This document shows, piece after piece, positions 52,010-60,039 of a DNA stretch of 64,000 nucleotides. The stretch is from Alicyclobacillus sp. ALC3 (lineage in GTDB: Bacteria; Bacillota; Bacilli; Alicyclobacillales; Alicyclobacillaceae), in the NCBI RefSeq assembly GCF_028751195.1, contig NZ_CP066784.1:1-64000 (forward strand). Reading direction: 5' to 3'. Below the pieces are notes generated by a model. It saw nothing but the letters and a program-made list of their open reading frames with translations, was not told the DNA's origin and did no database searches. Made by a program: the position numbers and the translations under genes. Position 1 is the stretch's first letter. The number at the start of each line of letters is the position of its first letter.

Positions 52010-52497
52010 TGTTGCGTTGGAAGCGAATGCTCTGGACAGCTGCAGTCGCATTTTTTCTGGTCATCGTTGCACTTGTCGTCGCGGCCTGGGACAACGTGTC
52101 GAGTGAATGGAACGTCGAACAAGCTGCCGCCCAATTCGCCCTGAACCATTCGCCAATCGAGAAAATCAGTTCGCACCAGGTGTTTACCGCGAATCAGGCG
52201 CAAGAGGTGTTTTACGGCACAGACGCATTCGGACACAAATGGTATGCGTTTGTTTACGGCGATCCGTTCGTCGTGCACGCCGTACCTGCAACTGGGCTCC
52301 TGACAAAACAGCAAGCCGATGCGGTGGCAAGCAAGTCTGGAGACAAGCCGCTCAGTACCCACATTGGGTACCTCGACACCGCGGCTGCACAGACGTTCCA
52401 TACGTCTGTCGGTGCAGTTTGGGAGGTCTACGCGCAACTTCCAAACGGAACCGATGTCTACTTATATTTCCGCGCGAACAACGGCAAAGCCGTTTGA
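52009..52497 (+). CDS. ypmB: YpmB-like membrane-anchored protein (PepSY/DUF5590 type)
   Basis: 162 aa. One N-terminal anchor (MLWTAAVAFFLVIVALVVAAW), then two PepSY-like extracytoplasmic repeats: EKISSHQVFTANQAQEVFYGTDAFGHKWYAFVYG and LLTKQQADAVASKSG ... AVWEVYAQLPNGTDVYLYF. Position after ypmA is as in Bacillus; the next Bacillus gene, aspB, is missing here. Possibly tunes cell-wall enzymes or proteases at the membrane. Confidence 0.8.
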   Translation: MLRWKRMLWTAAVAFFLVIVALVVAAWDNVSSEWNVEQAAAQFALNHSPIEKISSHQVFTANQAQEVFYGTDAFGHKWYAFVYGDPFVVHAVPATGLLTKQQADAVASKSGDKPLSTHIGYLDTAAAQTFHTSVGAVWEVYAQLPNGTDVYLYFRANNGKAV

Positions 52498-52545
52498 TCA
52501 AGTCGGTTTGTACCAATATGTGTAGTAAACATAATATGTCTTTCA

Positions 52546-52554
52546 TGTTATACT
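52546..52554 (+). promoter_or_regulatory. Extended -10 promoter
   Basis: TGTTATACT (TG-n-TATACT), start near 52561. It would drive the membrane protein and FtsH-like pair with a 5' leader of about 100 bases. Confidence 0.5.
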
Positions 52555-52560
52555 AGACAT

Positions 52561-52628
52561 GTGGAAACTCCCGTTCTAGAGGGCTTTCACATATGTGCGC
52601 GCAAACACCGGGCCCCGCTCAGTCGGGG
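52561..52628 (+). other. Structured 5' leader with two hairpins
   Basis: Imperfect stem GTGGAAACTCC / GGGCTTTCAC (52561-52590), then a clean hairpin CCCCG-CTCAGT-CGGGG (52613-52628), before the ribosome site of the gene at 52660. No T-run follows, so not a terminator; it may affect RNA stability or translation. No known riboswitch class recognised. Confidence 0.4.
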
Positions 52629-52659
52629 CAGGAGTTCAACACGACAAGGGGGCGGGTCT

Positions 52660-53199
52660 ATGTCCCGTGTGCGCCTGATACCGATCGTCTTAATCGTGCT
52701 GATTACCCTTGGCATCCTTGTTGCTGGATACCAGACGTATCGGCACTTGAATTTTATCAACCCCCTGCAAACCCGTCTCCAACAAAACCCGGCGGTTACG
52801 ACTGTACACATCGTCGGCGGTAATCCGGCGGTGATTCGCATCGGGTTGAAGTCCGTGTCAAAGCTCAACAACCAGGACCTGCAGACCACATATCATCGGT
52901 TAATGGCGCTGGTGGATGGCACGACGAACGCGCCGGTGCAACTGCAATTCATTGACCAAAGCGACAAAACGCTGACGAGTGACTACGAGCAGATGGCACC
53001 TATCCTGTATCAAGGTCTACGCAAAGGCAACTACACCCAGATGATCGCCGATTTCAAACAACAAGCGGCGAAAGACGGGATTCAGTCGGCGGTCACGATG
53101 GATCAGCAGAATGTTTACGTGGAGTTGTGGGACTCGTCCAATCATTATTTGTACGATGTCATTACGTATCAAGTCAGTCAAGGAGGTGGGGCGGCTTGA
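52660..53199 (+). CDS. Membrane-anchored protein coupled to the FtsH-like protease
   Basis: 179 aa from ATG 52660 (AAGGGGGCGGG upstream; the longer frame covers the leader). Residues about 5-26 (LIPIVLIVLITLGILVAGY) anchor it; about 150 residues are outside, with strands such as VTTVHIVGGNPAVIRIGL and PVQLQFIDQS. No family recognised. Its stop overlaps the start of the protease gene by four bases and carries that gene's AAGGAGGTGG site, so the two products are probably made together. Confidence 0.7.
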   Translation: MSRVRLIPIVLIVLITLGILVAGYQTYRHLNFINPLQTRLQQNPAVTTVHIVGGNPAVIRIGLKSVSKLNNQDLQTTYHRLMALVDGTTNAPVQLQFIDQSDKTLTSDYEQMAPILYQGLRKGNYTQMIADFKQQAAKDGIQSAVTMDQQNVYVELWDSSNHYLYDVITYQVSQGGGAA

Positions 53200-54749
53200 T
53201 TAAAGAGTGGGTCATCGGCGTAGGTGTAGCGCTCTTGCTGTTCTTCGCAATCTTGGGTCAAAACGTCCTGCCCCTATTTTTCCTGGCAGCACTCGCAGTC
53301 GGTTTTTGGCTGATGATGGAGCGGCGGTCAACAGCCCCAGCCGTAGCGCGTGAAACACCAGTCAAGCACCAGGTGTCGTTCGAGCAAATCGGCGGACAGG
53401 AGCACGCGAAGCGTGAACTGATGGAGGCGCTCGACTTTCTGCGTTACCGAGACCGTATCAAGTCTCTTGGAATTCGACCGTTGAAAGGTATTCTTCTGAC
53501 TGGACCTCCTGGGACTGGTAAGACCATGATGGCAAAGGCAGCTGCGACGTACACAGACTCTGTCTTCCTCTCCGCCGCCGGCAGTGAGTTTGTCGAAATG
53601 TATGTCGGTGTAGGTGCACAGCGAGTCCGTGAAATCTTTCGACGTGCGAGAACCATGGCCAAGAAAGAGAACAAGGACAGCGCCATCGTCTTTATCGACG
53701 AAATCGACGTTGTCGGCGGACGGCGTGGTCAACACAGTCACCAGGAATACGACCAGACACTGAATCAGTTGCTGACCGAAATGGACGGCATGTCTACAAC
53801 ACAGACTCCGCTTGTCCTGGTTATGGCAGCGACCAACCGCCCGGACATCCTGGACTCTGCTTTGCTTAGACCGGGTCGGTTTGACCGTCAGATTCGAGTC
53901 GATTTGCCTGACAAAGACGGTCGCTTGCACATTTTGAAGATCCAGGTAGAGGGGAAGCCTTTAGCGAGGGATGTCGACCTCGATCATCTTGCAAGGGAAA
54001 CCTACGGGTTCTCCGGCGCACAACTTGAATCGCTGGTCAATGAAGCCGCGATTATCGCGCTTCGGCAGGAGAAGACCGAGATTAGTCAGGCGATGTTTCG
54101 CGACGCAGTCGACAAGGTATTGATGGGTGAAAAAACGGGCCGCAAGCCGACAGAGGACGAGTTGCAGCGCGTTGCTGTTCACGAAATCGGGCACGCGATC
54201 ATCAGCGAACTGATGCGGCCTGGAACGGTCTCTCACATTACCATTGCGCCACGCGGCAACGCGCTGGGTTTCGTCCGACAGATTCCAGAGAGCGACCGCT
54301 ACCTGTACACTGTGCAACAGTTACAACAACAGATTAACGTCGCGCTCGGGGGATGCCTTGCAGAGGAGTTGCACTACGGAAATCGCAGCACCGGCGCTCA
54401 GAACGATTTTGTCCAGGCTTCTCAGTTAGCACGCACCATGGTGAAGTGTGGTCTCAGTCGTCTCGGCATTGTTGACGAGGAGCACCTGCAGTCAAGCGTC
54501 CTGGATACGGAAGTTCGGTTTATCCTTTCCGAGCAAGAGCGCGAAACGCGCGAGGTCTTGCGGCCGTACGCAGAGGATATTGCCAACTTTGCAGACCACG
54601 TTGTCATCGAAGAGAGTATTGCCGGAAATGAGTTCCGCTCGTGGCTAGAAACAACATCCCACGAGAGTGATTCGACCGAAGTTGTGGCTGCTGAAGCAAC
54701 TGACCTCCCGATACATCCGACCATTGGTGATGTTGGATTACAGGCCTGA
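53196..54749 (+). CDS. Short FtsH-like AAA+ membrane metalloprotease
   Basis: 517 aa from TTG 53196. Two hydrophobic segments joined by a very short turn (WVIGVGVALLLFFAIL-GQNVL-PLFFLAALAVGFWLMM), then AAA+ ATPase with GPPGTGKT (103-110), FIDEIDVVGGRRG and the second-region RPGRFDRQIRVDLPD, then the zinc protease HEIGH (329-333) with the third ligand Asp in STGAQNDF. Ordinary FtsH has an extracytoplasmic domain of roughly 70 residues between its helices and is about 100 residues longer; that domain is absent. Housekeeping ftsH is presumably elsewhere. Confidence 0.88.
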   Translation: MIKEWVIGVGVALLLFFAILGQNVLPLFFLAALAVGFWLMMERRSTAPAVARETPVKHQVSFEQIGGQEHAKRELMEALDFLRYRDRIKSLGIRPLKGILLTGPPGTGKTMMAKAAATYTDSVFLSAAGSEFVEMYVGVGAQRVREIFRRARTMAKKENKDSAIVFIDEIDVVGGRRGQHSHQEYDQTLNQLLTEMDGMSTTQTPLVLVMAATNRPDILDSALLRPGRFDRQIRVDLPDKDGRLHILKIQVEGKPLARDVDLDHLARETYGFSGAQLESLVNEAAIIALRQEKTEISQAMFRDAVDKVLMGEKTGRKPTEDELQRVAVHEIGHAIISELMRPGTVSHITIAPRGNALGFVRQIPESDRYLYTVQQLQQQINVALGGCLAEELHYGNRSTGAQNDFVQASQLARTMVKCGLSRLGIVDEEHLQSSVLDTEVRFILSEQERETREVLRPYAEDIANFADHVVIEESIAGNEFRSWLETTSHESDSTEVVAAEATDLPIHPTIGDVGLQA

Positions 54750-54805
54750 GCCACAACAACGATGGCTAGTAAAAAATGAGACAGTGTGACAACCTTGTGA
54801 AGCCC

Positions 54806-54829
54806 GGAACCCAGTGGTTCTGGGTTTTG
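54806..54829 (+). terminator. Intrinsic terminator after the FtsH-like gene
   Basis: AACCCAG-TGGTT-CTGGGTT stem (54808-54826), extended by G-U pairs, then a short TT/GTACTTT tail. It separates the protease operon from the asnS promoter. Confidence 0.6.
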
Positions 54830-54833
54830 TACT

Positions 54834-54862
54834 TTGACCGAGTTTGTCTCATTCTCTATAAT
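54834..54862 (+). promoter_or_regulatory. Strong sigma-A promoter of asnS
   Basis: TTGACC (54834-54839), 17 bases, perfect TATAAT (54857-54862). The leader to the GTG start is under 20 bases, too short for a T-box. Confidence 0.85.
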
Positions 54863-54886
54863 CTTGGTTGGAATGGAGGGAGCGCC

Positions 54887-56185
54887 GTGGCGAGTCCGGT
54901 GACAACAATACAAAACGTGGGGGCGTACGTCGGACAGACAGTACAAATTCACGGTTGGTTGTACAACAAACGGTCCAGTGGAAAAATTCAATTTTTGCAA
55001 GTTCGAGATGGAACAGGACTGATCCAGTGCGTCGCTGTGAAGAGCGAGGTGGGGGAGGAGATTTTCGAACGGTGTAACAGCCTGACACAGGAGTCGTCGC
55101 TGACCGTGGAAGGCGTTGTCCGTGAAGATGCAAGAGCTCAAAGCGGTTACGAGATCACGCTCGTCGCCGTCGAGGCTCTAGGAACGTCACAGGATTACCC
55201 GATTACGCTCAAGGAGCACGGTGTAGACTTTCTCTTGGACCATCGGCACCTGTGGATCCGCACGCCTCGGCAACGCGCCATCTTGAAAGTTCGCGCGGAG
55301 GTCATGCGCGCCGTGTCTGATTACCTTGACAGCCACGATTTTACGCGCGTCGATCCACCTGTGTTAACTCCATCTTCCTGTGAAGGGACGACGGAACTGT
55401 TCGAGACGCAGTACTTCGACGAATCGGCATACCTCACGCAGAGCGGCCAAATGTATGCGGAAGCCGCAGCCATGGCGCTTGGTAGAGTGTACTCCTTTGG
55501 TCCAGTGTTTCGAGCGGAGAAGTCAAAGACTCGCAGGCACTTGATTGAGTTCTGGATGGTTGAACCTGAGATGGCATTTGCCGAACACGAGGACAATATG
55601 CAAGTCCAAGAGGCACTCGTCACACACATCGTTCAACACGTTCTGACGCATTGTGAGGATGAACTCAAGGCACTTGACCGAGACGTTGCAAAATTGGCGA
55701 ACGTGAAAGCCCCGTTTCCACGAATCACGTACGACGCTGCAATCGAATGGCTGAAGTCACATGGACATGAAATTGAGTGGGGAGAAGACTTCGGCGCACC
55801 TCACGAAAGCGCGCTTGCCGAGGAGTACGACCGTCCGCTCATCATCGAGCGCTATCCCACATCTGTCAAAGCATTTTATATGCAACCCGACCCGAACCGA
55901 CCAGAGGTTGTGCTGTGCGACGACATGATTGCTCCTGAAGGGTACGGCGAAATTATTGGCGGCAGTGAACGCATCCACGATTACGAATTGTTGGCAGAGC
56001 GGTTCGAAACACACAATCTCCCAACCGACACCTATGCCTGGTATCTCGATCTGCGCAAGTATGGGTCTGTCCCGCATGCTGGATTTGGACTTGGGCTAGA
56101 ACGTACGATCGCTTGGATTTGCGGGCTAGAACACGTTCGTGAAGCGATCCCGTTTCCTCGCTTGCTATACCGCCTGTACCCGTAG
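54887..56185 (+). CDS. asnS: Asparaginyl-tRNA synthetase
   Basis: 432 aa from GTG 54887 with TGGAGGG upstream; the frame further up crosses the promoter. Class IIb synthetase: N-terminal OB fold ([26 protein letters not shown]), motif 2 ([21 protein letters not shown]), ATP-site [10 protein letters not shown] and motif 3 ([16 protein letters not shown]). Charges tRNA-Asn. Followed, as in Bacillus, by dnaD. Confidence 0.95.
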   Translation: MASPVTTIQNVGAYVGQTVQIHGWLYNKRSSGKIQFLQVRDGTGLIQCVAVKSEVGEEIFERCNSLTQESSLTVEGVVREDARAQSGYEITLVAVEALGTSQDYPITLKEHGVDFLLDHRHLWIRTPRQRAILKVRAEVMRAVSDYLDSHDFTRVDPPVLTPSSCEGTTELFETQYFDESAYLTQSGQMYAEAAAMALGRVYSFGPVFRAEKSKTRRHLIEFWMVEPEMAFAEHEDNMQVQEALVTHIVQHVLTHCEDELKALDRDVAKLANVKAPFPRITYDAAIEWLKSHGHEIEWGEDFGAPHESALAEEYDRPLIIERYPTSVKAFYMQPDPNRPEVVLCDDMIAPEGYGEIIGGSERIHDYELLAERFETHNLPTDTYAWYLDLRKYGSVPHAGFGLGLERTIAWICGLEHVREAIPFPRLLYRLYP

Positions 56186-56273
56186 GCAAACATCCCTGCG
56201 TCGAACCGACAAACTTCGTGCCGGTTCGGCGCAGTCCATGCTATACTGTGTGAAGAAGAAGGGGGGCCGTGTT

Positions 56274-57011
56274 GTGAGAACTGAGGGCCCATCTGATGTA
56301 AGCACTCTACTGGGAACGCCGTTCGTGAGCGTTCCGTTTTCGCTCTTTGGACAGTTTTCCAAACTTGAACTACAGGCCGAAGAACTGGTTATGCTCCTGC
56401 AAATCCTCGCTGCAAGCCAGGTCCAGGGCAAAGAGTTACTGACGCCAAAAGAACTTGGCGACGCGTGTAACTTGTCCCCGGACGAAGCCGGCGCTTGCAT
56501 GGAACGTCTTGTGGCTAGAGGTTGCCTTGCGATTGGAGAAAAGCAAGATGAGGACGGATTCTCCTGCAACTATTTCGACCTATCCCCACTGTGGCAGCGT
56601 CTCCAGGGCCCTACACAAGGTCCGCTCGTTGAGAGAACGGACACCGTTTCACTTTTTGAAGCCGAGTTTGGTCGGCCACTGTCCGGGTTTGAGTGTGAAC
56701 AAATTCGCGCTTGGATATCGCGCGACGGACACCCTGAGTGGATGGTCGCAGAAGCTTTGCGAGAAGCTGTACTCGCCAACAAATACAGCTTTAAATACAT
56801 TGACAGGGTCTTGTTCGATTGGCAACGGCATCGGGTGCGGACTCGGCAAGAACTTGAGCAATACCGCGAGAGTTATCGGGAACGCCAGAAAGCGCGAGAA
56901 GAAACTGCCGCCGGAACGACTCAACCTGCAAAACGTTCGAACCGCAGTGCAGACGTCGCACCCCGAGATGAACGTTATGCTGCTTTCTATCAACTGTTTC
57001 CGGATACCTGA
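56274..57011 (+). CDS. dnaD: DNA replication initiation protein DnaD
   Basis: 245 aa from GTG 56274 (AGGGGGGCC upstream). N-terminal winged-helix DDBH1 (LLQILAASQVQGKELLTPKELGDACNLSPDEAGACMERLV) and C-terminal DDBH2 DnaD/DnaB domain (FEAEFGRPLSGFECEQIRAWI ... YKYIDRVLFDWQRH). Loads the replicative helicase at oriC and at restart. A basic, disordered tail follows. A 6-bp hairpin GGATGG-ATAA-CCATCC (57021-57036) comes right after the stop. Confidence 0.92.
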   Translation: MRTEGPSDVSTLLGTPFVSVPFSLFGQFSKLELQAEELVMLLQILAASQVQGKELLTPKELGDACNLSPDEAGACMERLVARGCLAIGEKQDEDGFSCNYFDLSPLWQRLQGPTQGPLVERTDTVSLFEAEFGRPLSGFECEQIRAWISRDGHPEWMVAEALREAVLANKYSFKYIDRVLFDWQRHRVRTRQELEQYRESYRERQKAREETAAGTTQPAKRSNRSADVAPRDERYAAFYQLFPDT

Positions 57012-57020
57012 GTAGAACTA

Positions 57021-57036
57021 GGATGGATAACCATCC
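57021..57036 (+). repeat. Short perfect inverted repeat after dnaD
   Basis: GGATGG-ATAA-CCATCC, 10 bases after the dnaD stop and 39 before the next start. No T-run, so either an mRNA hairpin or an operator. Confidence 0.4.
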
Positions 57037-57074
57037 AAGGCTGACCATGTGGCCGCAGTAGGAGGCAGCAACTC

Positions 57075-57953
57075 GTGAAGGTATTCGTAACCGGCGGGAC
57101 TGGGTACGTTGGACGCGTTGTGGTGGAATCGTGTCTACAAGCTGGTCATGACGTAACCGTTCTAGCGCGATTGGACTCACAGCGTCCGACCCCGAGTGAC
57201 GGGGTGCGAGTCGTCACCGGTGACCTGTTTGACGAATCCTTCTTAACCAAGCAGATGACCGGCTGCGATGCAGTCATTCACTTGGTCGGCATCATACGTG
57301 AACAGCCTCGCCGCGGTGTGACGATGGATCACGTTCACTTCGATGGCACGATGAGCGTCGTCCAAGCGGCTTCACAAGCGCGGATTCAGCATTACGTGCA
57401 CATGAGCGCCTTGGGTACTCGCGCAAATGCTGTATCCAAATACCATCGGTCGAAATGGCGGGCAGAAGAAGCGGTCAGGCGGTCTGGCCTGTCGTACACA
57501 GTGTTTCGCCCGTCGATTGTGTTCGGAAGCGGCGGCCCCGGACCCAACTTTATTTCGCAACTGACTGACCTTGTGCGTTCCTCACCTGTCACACCCGTCA
57601 TCGGGGACGGTAATACCTTACTCCAGCCTGTGCACGTGCAGACTGTCGCGGAGGCTTTTTGTCGCGCCCTGACTGTACCAGAAGCCCGGGGCAAGACGTA
57701 CGAACTGGGTGGACCTGATGTCATCAGCTATCTGGACATCCTTCGTCAAATCGCGCTCTCTTTCCATCGCCGACTGTGGCCAGTGCACGTTCCCATGATG
57801 CTGATGAAACCCCTGACGACACTCTTACAACGCATCCCTGCTTACCCAATTACGCCAGACCAACTGGCGATGCTTGAGGAAGGCAGTGTTTGTACCGATC
57901 CTCACACCGTATATCAGGACCTACACTTATCATATAAACCGTTCCGCATTTGA
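57075..57953 (+). CDS. NAD(P)-binding epimerase-like protein (complex I NDUFA9-type)
   Basis: 292 aa, GTG start after GTAGGAGGCAGC. Atypical short-chain dehydrogenase: glycine motif KVFVTGGTGYVGRVVV at the N-terminus, GDLFDESFLTKQMTGCDAVIHLVGI, and a Y-x3-K-like YHRSKWRAE. This subgroup usually binds NAD(P) without a known catalytic reaction. No quinone or respiratory gene is adjacent, so the name is by family only. Confidence 0.82.
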   Translation: MKVFVTGGTGYVGRVVVESCLQAGHDVTVLARLDSQRPTPSDGVRVVTGDLFDESFLTKQMTGCDAVIHLVGIIREQPRRGVTMDHVHFDGTMSVVQAASQARIQHYVHMSALGTRANAVSKYHRSKWRAEEAVRRSGLSYTVFRPSIVFGSGGPGPNFISQLTDLVRSSPVTPVIGDGNTLLQPVHVQTVAEAFCRALTVPEARGKTYELGGPDVISYLDILRQIALSFHRRLWPVHVPMMLMKPLTTLLQRIPAYPITPDQLAMLEEGSVCTDPHTVYQDLHLSYKPFRI

Positions 57954-57980
57954 TACCATTGTACGAACGATGGAGGAGGC

Positions 57981-58718
57981 ATGAGAACGGTGGCACAGCC
58001 GTCACCCGTCGAAACCTGCATTTTGCTGCACGGATTCACAGGTCTGCCGATGGAACTCGGTCCACTCCAGACCGCCCTCTGCGAAGCCGGTTATGAGGTT
58101 GAATCGCCCGCCCTCGCTGGACACGACGGGACATACAAAGCGTTAAGACACGTGACATGGGAAGACTGGGTTCTCAGCGCTGAATCAACCGCGCGCCAAG
58201 CCGGCGCGCGAGGTCCCGTGCACTTAATCGGTTTCTCAATGGGCGCACTAGTCGCGGCCATGGTCAGCTTGAGAACACCGGTCACGTCGTTGACACTACT
58301 CTCCCCGTCCATCTACTATGCACACCCTGTGCTCGCGCTCAGACAACTGAGGTTGTTCATGCGCGCTAGATTCAAACCAAATGGATTGGAAAGGGCATAC
58401 GTAGAGCGCCGACCAAGCGGCTTTCTGTGGACACCACCGAATGCACTTCGGGAGTTTCGGCGGTTTGTTGCCATCTCACGCAGACACCTTGCCAACGTTA
58501 CGGCTCCGTTGTGCGTCATTCAAGGCGTACAGGATGAAATTGTGCATCCTCGTGGCGCCTCGCTTGTATGTGGGTCAACCGCCTCTGTCCACAAAGAACT
58601 ACACCTGCTCCCGTACTCTCGTCACCACGTCTGCTTAGATGTCGAATCGGACACCGTCGTTCGACTCATTACGACCTTTCTGCGGCAGGCTACGCAGACC
58701 GCTCTGGTTGGCAATTAG
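57981..58718 (+). CDS. Alpha/beta hydrolase, carboxylesterase type
   Basis: 245 aa, ATG after GGAGGAGGC. Oxyanion loop HGFTGLPMEL (17-26), nucleophile S86 in GFSMG, acid Asp in QGVQDEIVHP and His in YSRHHVCLD near the end. Layout and length agree with the thermostable Est30-like monoacylglycerol lipase/carboxylesterase group. Cytoplasmic. It starts 27 bases after the epimerase gene and is probably co-transcribed with it. Confidence 0.88.
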   Translation: MRTVAQPSPVETCILLHGFTGLPMELGPLQTALCEAGYEVESPALAGHDGTYKALRHVTWEDWVLSAESTARQAGARGPVHLIGFSMGALVAAMVSLRTPVTSLTLLSPSIYYAHPVLALRQLRLFMRARFKPNGLERAYVERRPSGFLWTPPNALREFRRFVAISRRHLANVTAPLCVIQGVQDEIVHPRGASLVCGSTASVHKELHLLPYSRHHVCLDVESDTVVRLITTFLRQATQTALVGN

Positions 58719-58848
58719 CCGCCAACTTCAGAGTGAGTTTCCGCAAAGGAAAATTTTCTCCCCGACACAGTTCGACATGTTGCAGCGAAAAACAGTGGTA
58801 TGCTGTTTGCCGAGTTCCTGTGATTGACGTAGGTAAAGGACTGACAAA

Positions 58849-59058
58849 GTGAAGGATTATCGAAGCAGTGTCGATGAGAGTCCATTCGTTTGGTGCGTGG
58901 CTTGCAACCACCTGGCGGGTGCAGAAGGTGCGAGGCGGATGAAAACCGTATTCCGCGTTCACCCGGAAGCCGTGTACCCATACGGTTTATGCAGTGAACA
59001 CCAAAAACACGAAATAGGCGGGATACCGCGTATAACGAGGCCTGCTCGGAAATCCTAG
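58849..59058 (+). CDS. Small zinc-site protein upstream of the DNA ligase
   Basis: 69 aa, GTG 58849 with AAAGGA eight bases upstream, stop 18 bases before the ligase ATG. Two possible metal half-sites: C16-x2-C19-x-H21 (WCVACNH) and C48-x2-H51-x2-H54 (LCSEHQKH). A positively charged middle (GARRMKTVFRVH) and end could contact nucleic acid. No family recognised. Tight linkage to the ligase suggests a shared task. Confidence 0.6.
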   Translation: MKDYRSSVDESPFVWCVACNHLAGAEGARRMKTVFRVHPEAVYPYGLCSEHQKHEIGGIPRITRPARKS

Positions 59059-59076
59059 CACTTACGGAGGGATTTC

Positions 59077-60036
59077 ATGGAGGTCATTACACCAATGGAA
59101 CCGGTCGTCGCCGACCACGTTCCTGAGGGCCCACGCTGGATCACGCAGGTGAAGTGGGATGGCGTGCGGCTTCTCACTTACGCTCAGACGGCGTCGTCTG
59201 TACGACTTTTCAACCGCCATGGGCGGGAGCGAACCGTACAATACCCGGAACTTCTCGACGTTCACTCTTATTGCTCACAAACGCCGGTGATTCTCGATGG
59301 GGAAGTTATTGCTTTAGGCCCGAGCGGTACGCCGGATTTCCATGAAGTGATGCGTCGCGATGGAGTACGAAGACCTGAGCGTGTACCTGGACTCCTGAAC
59401 ACTGTACCAATCGCATACATGGTATTCGATATTTTGTTTTGGCAAGGAAATTGGATCACAACTTGGCCCTTATGGAAACGCCAGGAGCTGCTTCAAAGCG
59501 CGTTGTCCCCACACCCGACCGTTCACTATGTCGAGTCAGAGGCAGATGGGACTGCACTTTTTTTTGCCATGGAAATCAAAAAGATGGAGGGTGTTGTGGC
59601 AAAACACCTTGACTCGCCGTACCGCGTCGGACAAAAACACGGAGACTGGCGCAAAGTCAAGTTTTACCGCGACGTGACAGCCGTGATTGGCGGATTCACA
59701 ACCGATCACGCCGGAGTTCCCAACGCACTGGTGTTGGGCCTATACGATGCGCAGGGAGACTTTTGGCTAGTCGGACAAGTAGGACCAGGGAAGCTTAGCC
59801 GGACAGAATGGACTGACTTAATTCGGCGGTTGCGAGACTCTGTGGCCCCTGTTTGTCCATTTACACGACGTCCACGAATACAGAGGGTGACTTGGGTCGC
59901 ACCAACTGTGACAGTCAAAGTGTTATATCGGGAACTGACTCGGGAACGGCTCCTTCGTCAACCGACATTACAGTCGCTGACCACCGCAGCGGCAGCCGCC
60001 TGTACGTGGGACAGGGAAGGATTAGCCTCTACCTAA
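59077..60036 (+). CDS. ATP-dependent DNA ligase (LigD ligase-domain type)
   Basis: 319 aa, ATG after GGAGGGATTTC (59066-59076). Nucleotidyltransferase core: motif I K26-x-D28-G29 (QVKWDGVRLL), ILDGEVIAL, MVFDILFWQG, motif IV EGVVAKHLDSPY, motif V WRKVKFY, then an OB-fold end. Covalent adenylation at K26. No polymerase or phosphoesterase domain. Together with ku and the separate polymerase at 45.7-47.6 kb it would make a full but unfused NHEJ set. Confidence 0.92.
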   Translation: MEVITPMEPVVADHVPEGPRWITQVKWDGVRLLTYAQTASSVRLFNRHGRERTVQYPELLDVHSYCSQTPVILDGEVIALGPSGTPDFHEVMRRDGVRRPERVPGLLNTVPIAYMVFDILFWQGNWITTWPLWKRQELLQSALSPHPTVHYVESEADGTALFFAMEIKKMEGVVAKHLDSPYRVGQKHGDWRKVKFYRDVTAVIGGFTTDHAGVPNALVLGLYDAQGDFWLVGQVGPGKLSRTEWTDLIRRLRDSVAPVCPFTRRPRIQRVTWVAPTVTVKVLYRELTRERLLRQPTLQSLTTAAAAACTWDREGLAST

Positions 60037-60039
60037 ACA

